From: FEN-680 sp036845225
Lineage (GTDB): Bacteria; Actinomycetota; Geothermincolia; Fen-727; Anoxymicrobiaceae
DNA: 28,729 nucleotides
Direction: 5' to 3'
Assembly: GCA_036845225.1 (NCBI GenBank)
Contig: DAIUEJ010000035.1
Coordinates: 1-28,729 of the forward strand
Of this stretch, positions 22,405 through 28,729 are shown in pieces. Position numbers and translations under genes: made by a program. The notes under the pieces were generated by a model. It was given only the letters and a program-made list of their open reading frames with translations, was not told the origin of the DNA and made no database searches. The first letter of the stretch is position 1. Every line of letters starts with the position of its first letter.

Positions 22405-22439
22405 ACGCACCACTGGGGTCAGGCACCGGTGGTGCGTTT
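22403..22439. terminator. Palindrome with GGGGTCAGGCACC core, site C left half
   Basis: AAACGCACCAC (22403-22413) pairs exactly with GTGGTGCGTTT (22429-22439) around a core that contains GGGGTCAGGCACC. It overlaps the stop codon of the ADP-ribosylglycohydrolase gene. With its inverted partner at 22466-22502 it fills most of the space between two convergent genes. Confidence 0.75.
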
Positions 22440-22465
22440 CGGGAAGCCACCTGTCTATGCGATAA

Positions 22466-22502
22466 AAATGCACCACCGGTGCCTGACCCCATTGGTGCGT
22501 TT
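22466..22502. terminator. Palindrome, inverted partner of site C
   Basis: AAATGCACCA (22466-22475) pairs with TGGTGCGTTT (22493-22502). The 37-base unit is the reverse complement of the left half with only two differences, so the pair forms a larger inverted repeat. Read in the direction of the opposing HAD gene, whose stop is at 22545, it shows the same GGGGTCAGGCACC core as its partner shows to its own upstream gene. Confidence 0.75.
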
Positions 22503-22544
22503 CGGGTGAAGAGTGTAAATGAAAGTGTAAAACGAACGACGTAA

Positions 22545-23474
22545 CTACTCGATGAGCCCCAGCAGGGTCTCGACCACCTCAGCCCACCCGTTCCCCATGC
22601 GGCCTTCGGTGACAAACACGTTCTCCGTCGCGTCGATCAACTCCGCGAGGTGCGGGTTCGCGTCCAGGCCGTTCCTCACCATGAAGAAGGCGCCGACAGC
22701 GGACGACAGCGGCAGGTCGGCCTCCGCGTCTCCGACGGCGACAGTCTCCTCTGTCCTGATGTGCCGGTGCTCCTGGTCCCTGAGCACTGCCTGGTCCTTT
22801 GAGACGCCCTTCGGAACGAGGTGATAGGCGTGTGTCTCGGGGACATCGAGGGTGGGGCTCTTCCTGGGGATCACTCCGTTGTCGATCAACTGGAACTGGT
22901 CGTAGCCTTTCTCGCGAAGCCGCTCCTGCGCCTCGGTCAGGTCCAGGTAGCCTCTCATCAGCGGGGTGCAAGCGCGCTCGTCCGACCAGGGGGTGTGCAT
23001 CTCGAGGCGACCGGGGTAAGAGTCGAGGAGGAAGTCGAGCACTCCGGTATCGAGGATGCTCTGGTATACCGAGTCGCAAGTCAGCTCGAGATCGCCGGTG
23101 TTCATCACGACCTCGAGCCCCAGGTTGTAGACCAGTTCTGTCCCCAGCTCGGCGACGTAGTTCATGCAGCCCAGCAGCCTCGCGGTCTCGCGGAGCTGGG
23201 ACTTGTGTCGCCCGGAGACGAGCATGACGTCGACGTTGCGCGCGTGGGCCGCGAGGAGCGCGCGGGCGGGGCGAAGGGTCAGCTCATAGTCGCTGTCACG
23301 GAAGAAGCAGCCGAACGGCCCGACCATGGTGCCGTCGAGGTCTGTATAGATCACGCGCACCGGCAGCAGGTTCGCCCGCAGCCAGTCGAGGTTGTTGTGG
23401 ATGCTCCTCCGCTCCGCGACTTCCTTCAAGCGAGCGTCCTGCTCGTCGGAGCGCTCGGGGCCGGCGCCCGTCAT
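22545..23474 (-). CDS. HAD-IIB phosphatase, likely glucosyl-3-phosphoglycerate phosphatase
   Basis: A 309-residue HAD hydrolase of the Cof/MPGP type. Motif I is VIYTDLDGTMVGP with Asp45 and Asp47, motif II is VMLVSGRHKSQ, and motif IV is TVAVGDAEADLPLS, near residue 260. A C2-type cap lies between motifs II and IV. The gene is in one string with a GT81 glucosyl-3-phosphoglycerate synthase, so the likely substrate is glucosyl-3-phosphoglycerate, giving glucosylglycerate; HAD-type enzymes do this in some bacteria. ATG 23474 overlaps the stop of the membrane-protein gene (ATGA). The first 38 residues ahead of the fold are polar and unusually long. Substrate assignment is from context. Confidence 0.78.
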   Translation of the reverse strand: MTGAGPERSDEQDARLKEVAERRSIHNNLDWLRANLLPVRVIYTDLDGTMVGPFGCFFRDSDYELTLRPARALLAAHARNVDVMLVSGRHKSQLRETARLLGCMNYVAELGTELVYNLGLEVVMNTGDLELTCDSVYQSILDTGVLDFLLDSYPGRLEMHTPWSDERACTPLMRGYLDLTEAQERLREKGYDQFQLIDNGVIPRKSPTLDVPETHAYHLVPKGVSKDQAVLRDQEHRHIRTEETVAVGDAEADLPLSSAVGAFFMVRNGLDANPHLAELIDATENVFVTEGRMGNGWAEVVETLLGLIE

Positions 23475-24082
23475 TCCGCCTCTCCTTCTGAAGCGAGTGC
23501 GCGAGGGCGGCTCGCGAGCCGCAGCGCACCTCCGGTGACGAGCAGCAGGCCCGCCGGGATGAACAGCCAGTATCCGACCGCGACGTGCACCGAGAGCAAC
23601 TCTTTTGCCAGCGTGTTGACCACCTGGCCGAGCATCTGCCCGATAGCCGGCACGCTGCTCACGATCTTTACTATGTTCCCGATTATCGCGTTGATCTTGT
23701 GCCAGACGCCGATGAAGAAGATCAGGTTGAAGAGCAGGCAGTAGGCCCCGACGCCCAGCGTGACGATGCCCCTGGCCTGCACGAACCACATCCCGCCCAC
23801 CGCGATCACCAGGACCGCCACCATCCCCCAGGCCCACGGGCTGACGAAGAGCCCATAGCTCGCGTGGGGACCTTTGACGCCAAGCGCCTGGCCGATGCCC
23901 AGCACGTCTTTGACGGAGACCGTTATCCACTTGAGCCCGAACACGGAGACGCAGAAGATCACCAGGCCGGCCGCGGCGAAGTAGTCTCCAACGTGCGTCA
24001 TGGGCGCAGGGTACTTGCTCCTCAGCGGCGATGACAGGAACCGCAGCACCCTGTTCGTCTTCTCTTTCTCTACCTGTTCCAT
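23471..24082 (-). CDS. Four-helix membrane protein of unknown function
   Basis: A 203-residue protein with a charged N-terminus (MEQVEKEKTNRVLRFL) and four predicted helices: YFAAAGLVIFCVSVFGLKW, AWGMVAVLVIAVGGMWFVQ, LGVGAYCLLFNLIFFIGVW and AVGYWLFIPAGLLLVTGGAL. A loop of about 55 residues between the third and fourth helices is itself rather hydrophobic (IIGNIVKIVSSVPAIGQML). No family recognised. The start at ATG 24082 has AGGAG at good spacing. It sits between gpgS (28 bp) and the HAD phosphatase (4-bp overlap), so it is very likely cotranslated with them and may take part in the same pathway, for example in export or membrane localisation. Confidence 0.7.
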   Translation of the reverse strand: MEQVEKEKTNRVLRFLSSPLRSKYPAPMTHVGDYFAAAGLVIFCVSVFGLKWITVSVKDVLGIGQALGVKGPHASYGLFVSPWAWGMVAVLVIAVGGMWFVQARGIVTLGVGAYCLLFNLIFFIGVWHKINAIIGNIVKIVSSVPAIGQMLGQVVNTLAKELLSVHVAVGYWLFIPAGLLLVTGGALRLASRPRALASEGEAE

Positions 24083-24110
24083 TTCTCTCCTGCCTCCGAC
24101 TGGCGCGGCG

Positions 24111-25097
24111 CTAGCGGCCAAGCCGCTTCTCGGCGACCTCACGATACTCGGGGAGGCTCACCATCGGCGGGCGCTCCACGACGGTGACATCGGACTGCTC
24201 GAGCCTGTAGCTGCCTCCCGTCCGCTTGAAACTATTGTAAACCGTCGACGGCTCGACTTTCAGGTCGAGCTTGCCTTCATCCTGCAGCCTCTTGAACATC
24301 GCCTGCAGTATCCCGAAAGACATCTTCGAGAGCGATGGGAGCTCCTGGTTGTCATGGACCCGGACCTCCACGTCCACCTGGGCGAGGGAGCCCAGCCCGA
24401 ACTCCCGCAGGATGTCCAGCAACAACCCGCTCTCGACGCCGTAGCCGGTGAAGAACGGGATGCTCTCGAGGACCTTCCGCCTGCCGGCGTACTCGCCCGA
24501 GAGAGGCTGCACGAACCCGGCGAGCTCCGGCCAGAACAGGTTCAGCATCGGGCGCGCGGTGAGCTCGGTCACGCGCCCTCCGCCAGACGGCCGCAGGACG
24601 CCGCCGTCCTGGAGAGGCCGCTCGTAGAACGCCTTGATGTAGCCGATCTCCGGCTCGGCGAGCAGCGGCCCAACGAGCCCGTAAACGAATCGCGGGTGGA
24701 TGTTCTCGATGTCGGAGTCGACCCAGACGATGATGTCGCCTTCCAGGACGAAGATGCTCTTCCACAACGCCTCGCCTTTGCCGGCCGCGGGCGGCATCCC
24801 GGTGAGGATCTCGTCATCGAAGAATATCTCCGCGCCCTCGGCCCCCGCGATGTCGAGGGTTCCGTCCGTGCTGCGCGAGTCGATGATGCAGAGCTGGTCG
24901 ATGAGTGGGTGCCGCTCGACCAGCTCGGTTCGAAGGACGCGAAGGCACTGCCCGACGGTCTCCGCCACGTTGAGGGTCGGCAGGCAGACGCTTATCTTCG
25001 CCCCCTGCCCCTGCTTGAGCCGGACGAGCTCGCCGATGTCAGAGAACTGGCCGTGATGGAAGGTGCGCTGCTCGAACCACTCCTCCGTTGCCAGCAT
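24111..25097 (-). CDS. gpgS: Glucosyl-3-phosphoglycerate synthase (GT81)
   Basis: A 328-residue GT-A glycosyltransferase. It shows VCLPTLNVAETVG near residue 37, IDSRSTDGT, AAGKGEALWKS, and the metal-binding Asp127-Ser-Asp129 in VWVDSDIENIHP. Acceptor-site motifs GGGRVTELTARPMLN, PLSGEYAGRR and GYGVESGLLLDI are characteristic of GpgS, which makes glucosyl-3-phosphoglycerate from NDP-glucose and 3-phosphoglycerate. The product leads to glucosylglycerate, a compatible solute and, in mycobacteria, the primer for methylglucose lipopolysaccharide. The ATG has GGAGAGG upstream. Cotranscription with a HAD phosphatase supports the two-step pathway. Confidence 0.93.
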   Translation of the reverse strand: MLATEEWFEQRTFHHGQFSDIGELVRLKQGQGAKISVCLPTLNVAETVGQCLRVLRTELVERHPLIDQLCIIDSRSTDGTLDIAGAEGAEIFFDDEILTGMPPAAGKGEALWKSIFVLEGDIIVWVDSDIENIHPRFVYGLVGPLLAEPEIGYIKAFYERPLQDGGVLRPSGGGRVTELTARPMLNLFWPELAGFVQPLSGEYAGRRKVLESIPFFTGYGVESGLLLDILREFGLGSLAQVDVEVRVHDNQELPSLSKMSFGILQAMFKRLQDEGKLDLKVEPSTVYNSFKRTGGSYRLEQSDVTVVERPPMVSLPEYREVAEKRLGR

Positions 25098-25155
25098 ATT
25101 GTTCCCCTCTCCTGCGCCTGCCGCTCGCGCGGTCCGCCGGCGCCACTGGCGCGTT

Positions 25156-26457
25156 TTAAAGCTCGCGCTTGTCTACTATGCGCTTCGCCTTCCCGGTGCT
25201 GCGCTCGAGCGTGTTGTGCTCCTTCAGGCTCACGCTGGCCTTGACGTTGAGCGCGCCCTTGAGGTGCGCCTCCACCTGCTGGGCGAACCTGCGCATCTCG
25301 CGCGTGTCGTCGCTGAACACTCCCTGGGAGACCTCCACCCATATCTCCAGCAGGTCGAGCTCTCCCTTGCGGTCGAGCACGATGAGGAAATGCGGCTCGA
25401 TGCCCTCGACCTCCAACAGAGCCCGTTCCACCTGGTACGGGTAGACGTTCACGCCCCTGATGATGAGCATGTCGTCGGTCCTCCCCAGAACCTTGGTCAT
25501 GCGCGCGTTGCGACGCCCGCACTCGCACGGCTCGCGCGTGAGCACGGTCAGGTCGCCGGTCCTGAAACGGATCACGGGCATGGCCTCGCGCGTCAGGGTG
25601 GTCAGAACCAGCTCGCCCTGCTCTCCATCCGGGAGCCGCTCACCACTAGCGGGGTCGACCACCTCCGCGATGAAGTGGTCCTCCGCGATGTGCATGCCGT
25701 CCTTCAGCTCGCACTCACCCGACACGCCGGGGCCGACGACCTCGGAGAGGCCGTAGTTGTCCGTGGCGGTCATGCCGGTGTCCGCTTCGATGCGCTCTCG
25801 TATCCCTTCGCTCCAGGGCTCCCCACCGAAGAGCCCGACTCGAAGCGAGCAGGCTTCGAAATCTAAACCCTGCGCGATGCCGACCTCGGCGATGTGGAGC
25901 GCATATGTGGGAGTCGCCACCAGGACCGTCGTCTTGAGGTCCTTGATGAGCGACAGCTGCAGCTCGGTGTTGCCGCCCGAAGCGGGAATGACCGTAGCGC
26001 CGACTTTCTCGAGGCCGTAGTGGAGGCCGAAGCCGCCGGTGAACAGCCCGTAGGTGAAAGAGATCTGAGCCACGTCCCTGGCGACGACCCCCGCAGCTGT
26101 CGCGAACCTCGCCACCAGCTCGGACCAGGTATCGAGGTCGCGCGCGGTGTACCCCACGAGCGTCCTGCTCCCGGTCGTGCCCGAGGAGGCGTGAAGCCTG
26201 ACCACGTCCTCCAGGGGAGTCGCGAGCATGCCGAGGGGATAGCTGTCGCGGAAATCCTGCTTGCGGGTGAACGGCAGCTTCGATGCGTCTTCCAGGCTCT
26301 TGATGCTCGACGGGTTGATCCCCGCTTCCTGGATGCGCGCCCTGTAAGCCGAGGAGGAGTTCCAGACCCGGTCGAGCGTCTCCTCGAGCCTGCTCAACTG
26401 AAGCGCCTCCAGCTCGGCGCCGGCGAGCGTCTCCATCTCTCTGTTCCAGATATTCAT
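25156..26457 (-). CDS. paaK: Phenylacetate-CoA ligase family enzyme
   Basis: A 433-residue AMP-forming acyl-CoA ligase. It has the phosphate-binding loop SSGTTG at 91-96, the adenylation motif TDNYGLSEVVGPG, VIRFRTGDLTV and the hinge GRTDDMLIIRGVNVYPYQVE, plus the small C-terminal domain specific to PaaK. The N-terminal MNIWNREMETL matches the family start. Of two close ATGs, 26457 is preferred because GAGCGG lies six bases before it. Coming directly after indolepyruvate oxidoreductase genes, it probably handles phenylacetate, indoleacetate or hydroxyphenylacetate, either activating imported acids or salvaging those formed in aromatic amino-acid fermentation. Confidence 0.9.
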   Translation of the reverse strand: MNIWNREMETLAGAELEALQLSRLEETLDRVWNSSSAYRARIQEAGINPSSIKSLEDASKLPFTRKQDFRDSYPLGMLATPLEDVVRLHASSGTTGSRTLVGYTARDLDTWSELVARFATAAGVVARDVAQISFTYGLFTGGFGLHYGLEKVGATVIPASGGNTELQLSLIKDLKTTVLVATPTYALHIAEVGIAQGLDFEACSLRVGLFGGEPWSEGIRERIEADTGMTATDNYGLSEVVGPGVSGECELKDGMHIAEDHFIAEVVDPASGERLPDGEQGELVLTTLTREAMPVIRFRTGDLTVLTREPCECGRRNARMTKVLGRTDDMLIIRGVNVYPYQVERALLEVEGIEPHFLIVLDRKGELDLLEIWVEVSQGVFSDDTREMRRFAQQVEAHLKGALNVKASVSLKEHNTLERSTGKAKRIVDKREL

Positions 26458-26481
26458 AGGCATCCGCTCACAATGCGTAAC

Positions 26482-26498
26482 GCCGGCGTCCCGCCGGC
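26482..26498. terminator. GC hairpin between iorB and paaK
   Basis: GCCGGCG (26482-26488) pairs perfectly with CGCCGGC (26492-26498) across a three-base loop, just after the iorB stop codon and 25 bp before the paaK start. No T-run follows, so it may be a processing or attenuation hairpin rather than a full terminator. Confidence 0.5.
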
Positions 26499-26506
26499 AG
26501 GCGCCC

Positions 26507-27133
26507 TCAAGCCGACTCCTCCGCAAGTCTGCGGCCCGCCAGGAAGGCTTTCCTGTTCGCCTCCACCGCCTTTGCTTTCACGAGGCTCTCGATCGCGGCC
26601 AGCCACTCGTCCTCGCCGACCGGCAGCATCAGGCTCAATATCCCGAGCAGGACGGTGTTTGCCGCCCTGGCGTCACCCGCGTCCGCGGCGATCGCGGCCG
26701 CGTCGACGATGATGCTCTCCGGCGCGATGGACGAGATGCGCTCTTCGGCGTCCGCCGGGTATTCGACCGCGCCCTGGAGCACCGGCAGCGGGTCGACCCT
26801 GGTGCGGGACGCGATGACGCGTCCGCCCGGTGCCAGGAACTCGAGGTTCCTCAGGGTCTCGAGCAGCTCGGTCGCGACCAGCGCCTCCGCCTCCCCGTAC
26901 GGGACCAGGGGGCTCGCCACCGCGCTGCCGAACCTCACCATGCTGATGACGCTGCCACCGCGCTGCGCCATTCCGTGGACCTCGCTGGTCTTGACGTCGT
27001 AGCCGTGTTCGACGAGCGCGCTCGCCAGCAGGTTGGCGGCGAGTATTGTGCCCTGCCCGCCGACGCCCGCCAGAACGACCGAGCGCGTGGCCTCGCCTTC
27101 GATGGCTTTCTTATTCATGTCCTTGCTCACCAT
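26507..27133 (-). CDS. iorB: Indolepyruvate:ferredoxin oxidoreductase, beta subunit
   Basis: A 208-residue gamma-type domain of the 2-oxoacid:ferredoxin oxidoreductases. VVLAGVGGQGTILAANLLA near residue 19 is the signature, followed by SEVHGMAQRGGSVISMVRFG and NTVLLGILSLMLPV. It pairs with IorA to oxidise arylpyruvates, from transamination of Trp, Phe or Tyr, to arylacetyl-CoA with reduction of ferredoxin. The ATG at 27133 shares a base with the iorA stop (TGATG), with AAGGT just upstream; ATG 27118 is a possible alternative. The C-terminal helix (KAKAVEANRKAFLAGRRLA) is standard. Confidence 0.93.
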   Translation of the reverse strand: MVSKDMNKKAIEGEATRSVVLAGVGGQGTILAANLLASALVEHGYDVKTSEVHGMAQRGGSVISMVRFGSAVASPLVPYGEAEALVATELLETLRNLEFLAPGGRVIASRTRVDPLPVLQGAVEYPADAEERISSIAPESIIVDAAAIAADAGDARAANTVLLGILSLMLPVGEDEWLAAIESLVKAKAVEANRKAFLAGRRLAEESA

Positions 27134-28729
27134 CAGACCTTGATCGCTTCCCGCTTGCAGACCTGCGCGCACACGCCGCAGCCGGTGCAGGCGTCTTCGA
27201 GTATCATCACTTCTCCATCGCGCTTGACGAGGGCCGGGCAGGCGAGCCTCATGCACAGCCCGCAGTCGTTGCACTCCTCGCGCGAGACAGCGTACGCCGT
27301 CCTGTCCTTGTCCTTGACACGCAGGACGCACGCCCGCCTCGAGATGACGACCGACGGCGCGTCGCGCTTCATCTCCTCGTCCAGGACCTTCCTGCACTCA
27401 TCGAGGTCGTACGGGTCGACCACGCGCACGTTCTCTATTCCGATGGCGCGGGCGAGCATCTCGATGTTCACCGAAGACGTCTCCTCGCGCTGCAGGGTCA
27501 CACCCGTTCCGGGGTGGTCCTGGAACCCGGTCATCGCGGTGGTCCGGTTGTCGAGGATGACCACGGTGTAGCGGCCGCGGTTGTACGCCATCTCCATCAG
27601 GCCGGTCACCCCGCTGTGGAAGAACGTCGAGTCGCCGAGCACGGAGACCACCCTGTGGCTTCCCTTGCTGTCAGCCTCGCTCTCCCCTTCCTCCATCTCG
27701 AGGGCTTTTTCGAGCCCGTGCCCCATGGTGATGCTGGCCCCCATGCACACCTGGCAGTCGTGGGCCGACAGCGGCGGCAGGACGCTCAGCGTATAGCAGC
27801 CGATGTCGCCGGCGATGATCGCCTTCTGCCTCGCCAGCGCGTACATGATGCCCCGATGCGGGCACCCGGCGCACAGGATCGGCGGCCTCGGCGGCAGCCC
27901 CTCGACGTGCGCGAGGTGGACCGGGGCCTCGACGCCGGTGCTGGCGGCGAGCTCCGGGAAAGACTGCCGGACGTTGTCGACGTTGAGCTCGCCGACACGC
28001 GGGACCCATTCCTTGCCTTTCGGGTAGAGGCCGAGGGAGGCGACGGTCTCCTCGAGGTACGGCTCGAGCTCTTCGACCACGTAAACGTCCTTGTACTGCT
28101 CGCAGAACTCGGTTATCAACCGACGCGGCAGCGGGTTTGTCATCGCGAGCTTCAGGATGCTGACGCCGGGAAAAGCCTCCTTGACGTACTGGTAGGCGAC
28201 CCCGCTGGTCACGACCACCGCATCGCCGGCGCCTCTCTCCTCGCGCTGCCAGGGAAAGTCGTTCGAGAGCTCCTCCAGCTCGGCGAGGCGCTCCACCATG
28301 ACGGGGTGGCGCAGGCGCGCGTGCCCCGGGATCATCACCCGCTTCACCTCGTCCTTCTCATAAGGGACCCTCGCGTGGGTCTCCGGCTCGGAGGTCTCGA
28401 CCAGGCCCCGCGAGTGGCAGACCCTGGTTGTCAGGCGGAGCATCACCGGGGTGTCGTGCCGCTCACTCATGCGGTAGGCCTCGCGGGTGAGTTCGTACGC
28501 TTCCTGGCTGTCGGCGGGCTCGAGCATCGGGACCTTGGCCGCCTTGGCGTAGTACCTGTTGTCCTGCTCGTTCTGGCTCGAGTGCATGCCCGGGTCGTCC
28601 GCGTTCACCACCACCAGCCCGCCCGACACGCCGATGTACGGCAGCGTGAACCAGGGGTCGGCGGCCACGTTGAGCCCCACGTGTTTCATGGCCGCGAGCG
28701 ACCGCACTCCGCCGATGCTGGCGCCGACC
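27133..28729 (-). CDS. iorA: Indolepyruvate:ferredoxin oxidoreductase, alpha subunit (5' end outside window)
   Basis: The visible C-terminal 531 or so residues run from about VGASIGGVRSLAAMKHVG, where the frame continues past the window edge. The part of the pyrimidine-binding domain that is present has NVAADPWFTLPYIGVSGG and DDPGMHSSQNEQDNR. ILCAGCPHRG and GDIGCYTLSVLPP mark the TPP pyrophosphate domain, with GDSTFFHSGVTGL and DNRTTAMTGFQ completing the cofactor site. Two 4Fe-4S motifs close the protein: CNDCGLCMRLACPAL and CTGCGVCAQVCKREAI. All are intact. It would take electrons from arylpyruvate to ferredoxin, the energy-yielding step of aromatic amino-acid fermentation in anaerobes. Confidence 0.95.
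   Translation of the reverse strand, partial: VGASIGGVRSLAAMKHVGLNVAADPWFTLPYIGVSGGLVVVNADDPGMHSSQNEQDNRYYAKAAKVPMLEPADSQEAYELTREAYRMSERHDTPVMLRLTTRVCHSRGLVETSEPETHARVPYEKDEVKRVMIPGHARLRHPVMVERLAELEELSNDFPWQREERGAGDAVVVTSGVAYQYVKEAFPGVSILKLAMTNPLPRRLITEFCEQYKDVYVVEELEPYLEETVASLGLYPKGKEWVPRVGELNVDNVRQSFPELAASTGVEAPVHLAHVEGLPPRPPILCAGCPHRGIMYALARQKAIIAGDIGCYTLSVLPPLSAHDCQVCMGASITMGHGLEKALEMEEGESEADSKGSHRVVSVLGDSTFFHSGVTGLMEMAYNRGRYTVVILDNRTTAMTGFQDHPGTGVTLQREETSSVNIEMLARAIGIENVRVVDPYDLDECRKVLDEEMKRDAPSVVISRRACVLRVKDKDRTAYAVSREECNDCGLCMRLACPALVKRDGEVMILEDACTGCGVCAQVCKREAIKV

Noticed and set aside
23475..23930. A long N-terminal extension of the HAD phosphatase
   Set aside because: It lies inside the membrane-protein gene in another frame; ATG 23474 with the ATGA overlap is the natural start.
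27134..27397. An N-terminal extension of IorB
   Set aside because: It mirrors the IorA ferredoxin-domain region out of frame; the TGATG junction gives the real start.
1..28729. CRISPR array or defence island
   Set aside because: No regularly spaced repeats and no Cas, restriction or toxin-antitoxin genes were seen; the repeats at 1115-1563 are tRNA-derived.

Overview
The window looks like a scaffold from a high-GC, mostly anaerobic bacterium, most plausibly a deep-branching uncultured actinobacterial lineage. The grounds are strongly GC-biased codon use, several TTG starts, one promoter that looks leaderless, a GT81 glucosyl-3-phosphoglycerate synthase, and anaerobe markers (indolepyruvate:ferredoxin oxidoreductase, AmrS radical SAM enzyme, an Old-Yellow-Enzyme/dienoyl-CoA-reductase type flavoprotein). 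This is inference from gene content; no marker in the window fixes the phylum. A run of 100 Ns (1170-1269) shows it is a draft scaffold.

Region 1-1689 is the accessory part. After the start of an inorganic pyrophosphatase gene comes a lower-GC, badly decayed tyrosine recombinase (integrase). It carries frameshifts, an in-frame stop and a 260-bp MITE-like insertion with 23-bp terminal inverted repeats and an 8-bp target duplication. It is cut short exactly where a copy of the 3' end of tRNA-Tyr begins. Several direct and inverted copies of that tRNA end surround the assembly gap and lead to the intact tRNA-Tyr gene. I read this as the scar of one or more tRNA-targeted integrative elements.

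Region 1690-15932 is housekeeping and metabolism, all on the minus strand: DUF72 protein, a partner-switching pair (STAS protein and anti-sigma-type kinase), a lysine-rich tail-anchored protein, AmrS, a divergent polysaccharide deacetylase, DapA, an FAD oxidoreductase, 3-hydroxybutyryl-CoA dehydrogenase, an AtpI-like protein, a WecA/TagO-type transferase, dCMP deaminase, a PhoB-type two-component system and a large FMN/FAD/Fe-S reductase. The order dCMP deaminase - WecA/TagO - AtpI normally leads into the ATP synthase operon, which does not follow here.

Region 16265-22404 mixes strands: a membrane-anchored serine hydrolase, an amidohydrolase, a HAD phosphatase, a 50-residue Cys-rich protein, a radical SAM/Nudix pair, a small membrane-anchored protein and an ADP-ribosylglycohydrolase. 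Region 22545-28729 is a minus-strand gene string: iorA-iorB and a phenylacetate-CoA ligase (oxidation of aromatic 2-oxoacids and activation of arylacetates), then a glucosyl-3-phosphoglycerate synthase, a four-helix membrane protein and a HAD phosphatase (likely glucosylglycerate synthesis).

The least explained signal is a family of intergenic palindromes with a shared GGGGTC-centred core but unrelated, self-complementary arms. They lie at or over the stop codons of different genes (4888-4921, 8449-8480, 9558-9594, and an inverted pair at 22403-22439 and 22466-22502). The arms differ from site to site yet remain paired, which suggests that structure is conserved rather than sequence.
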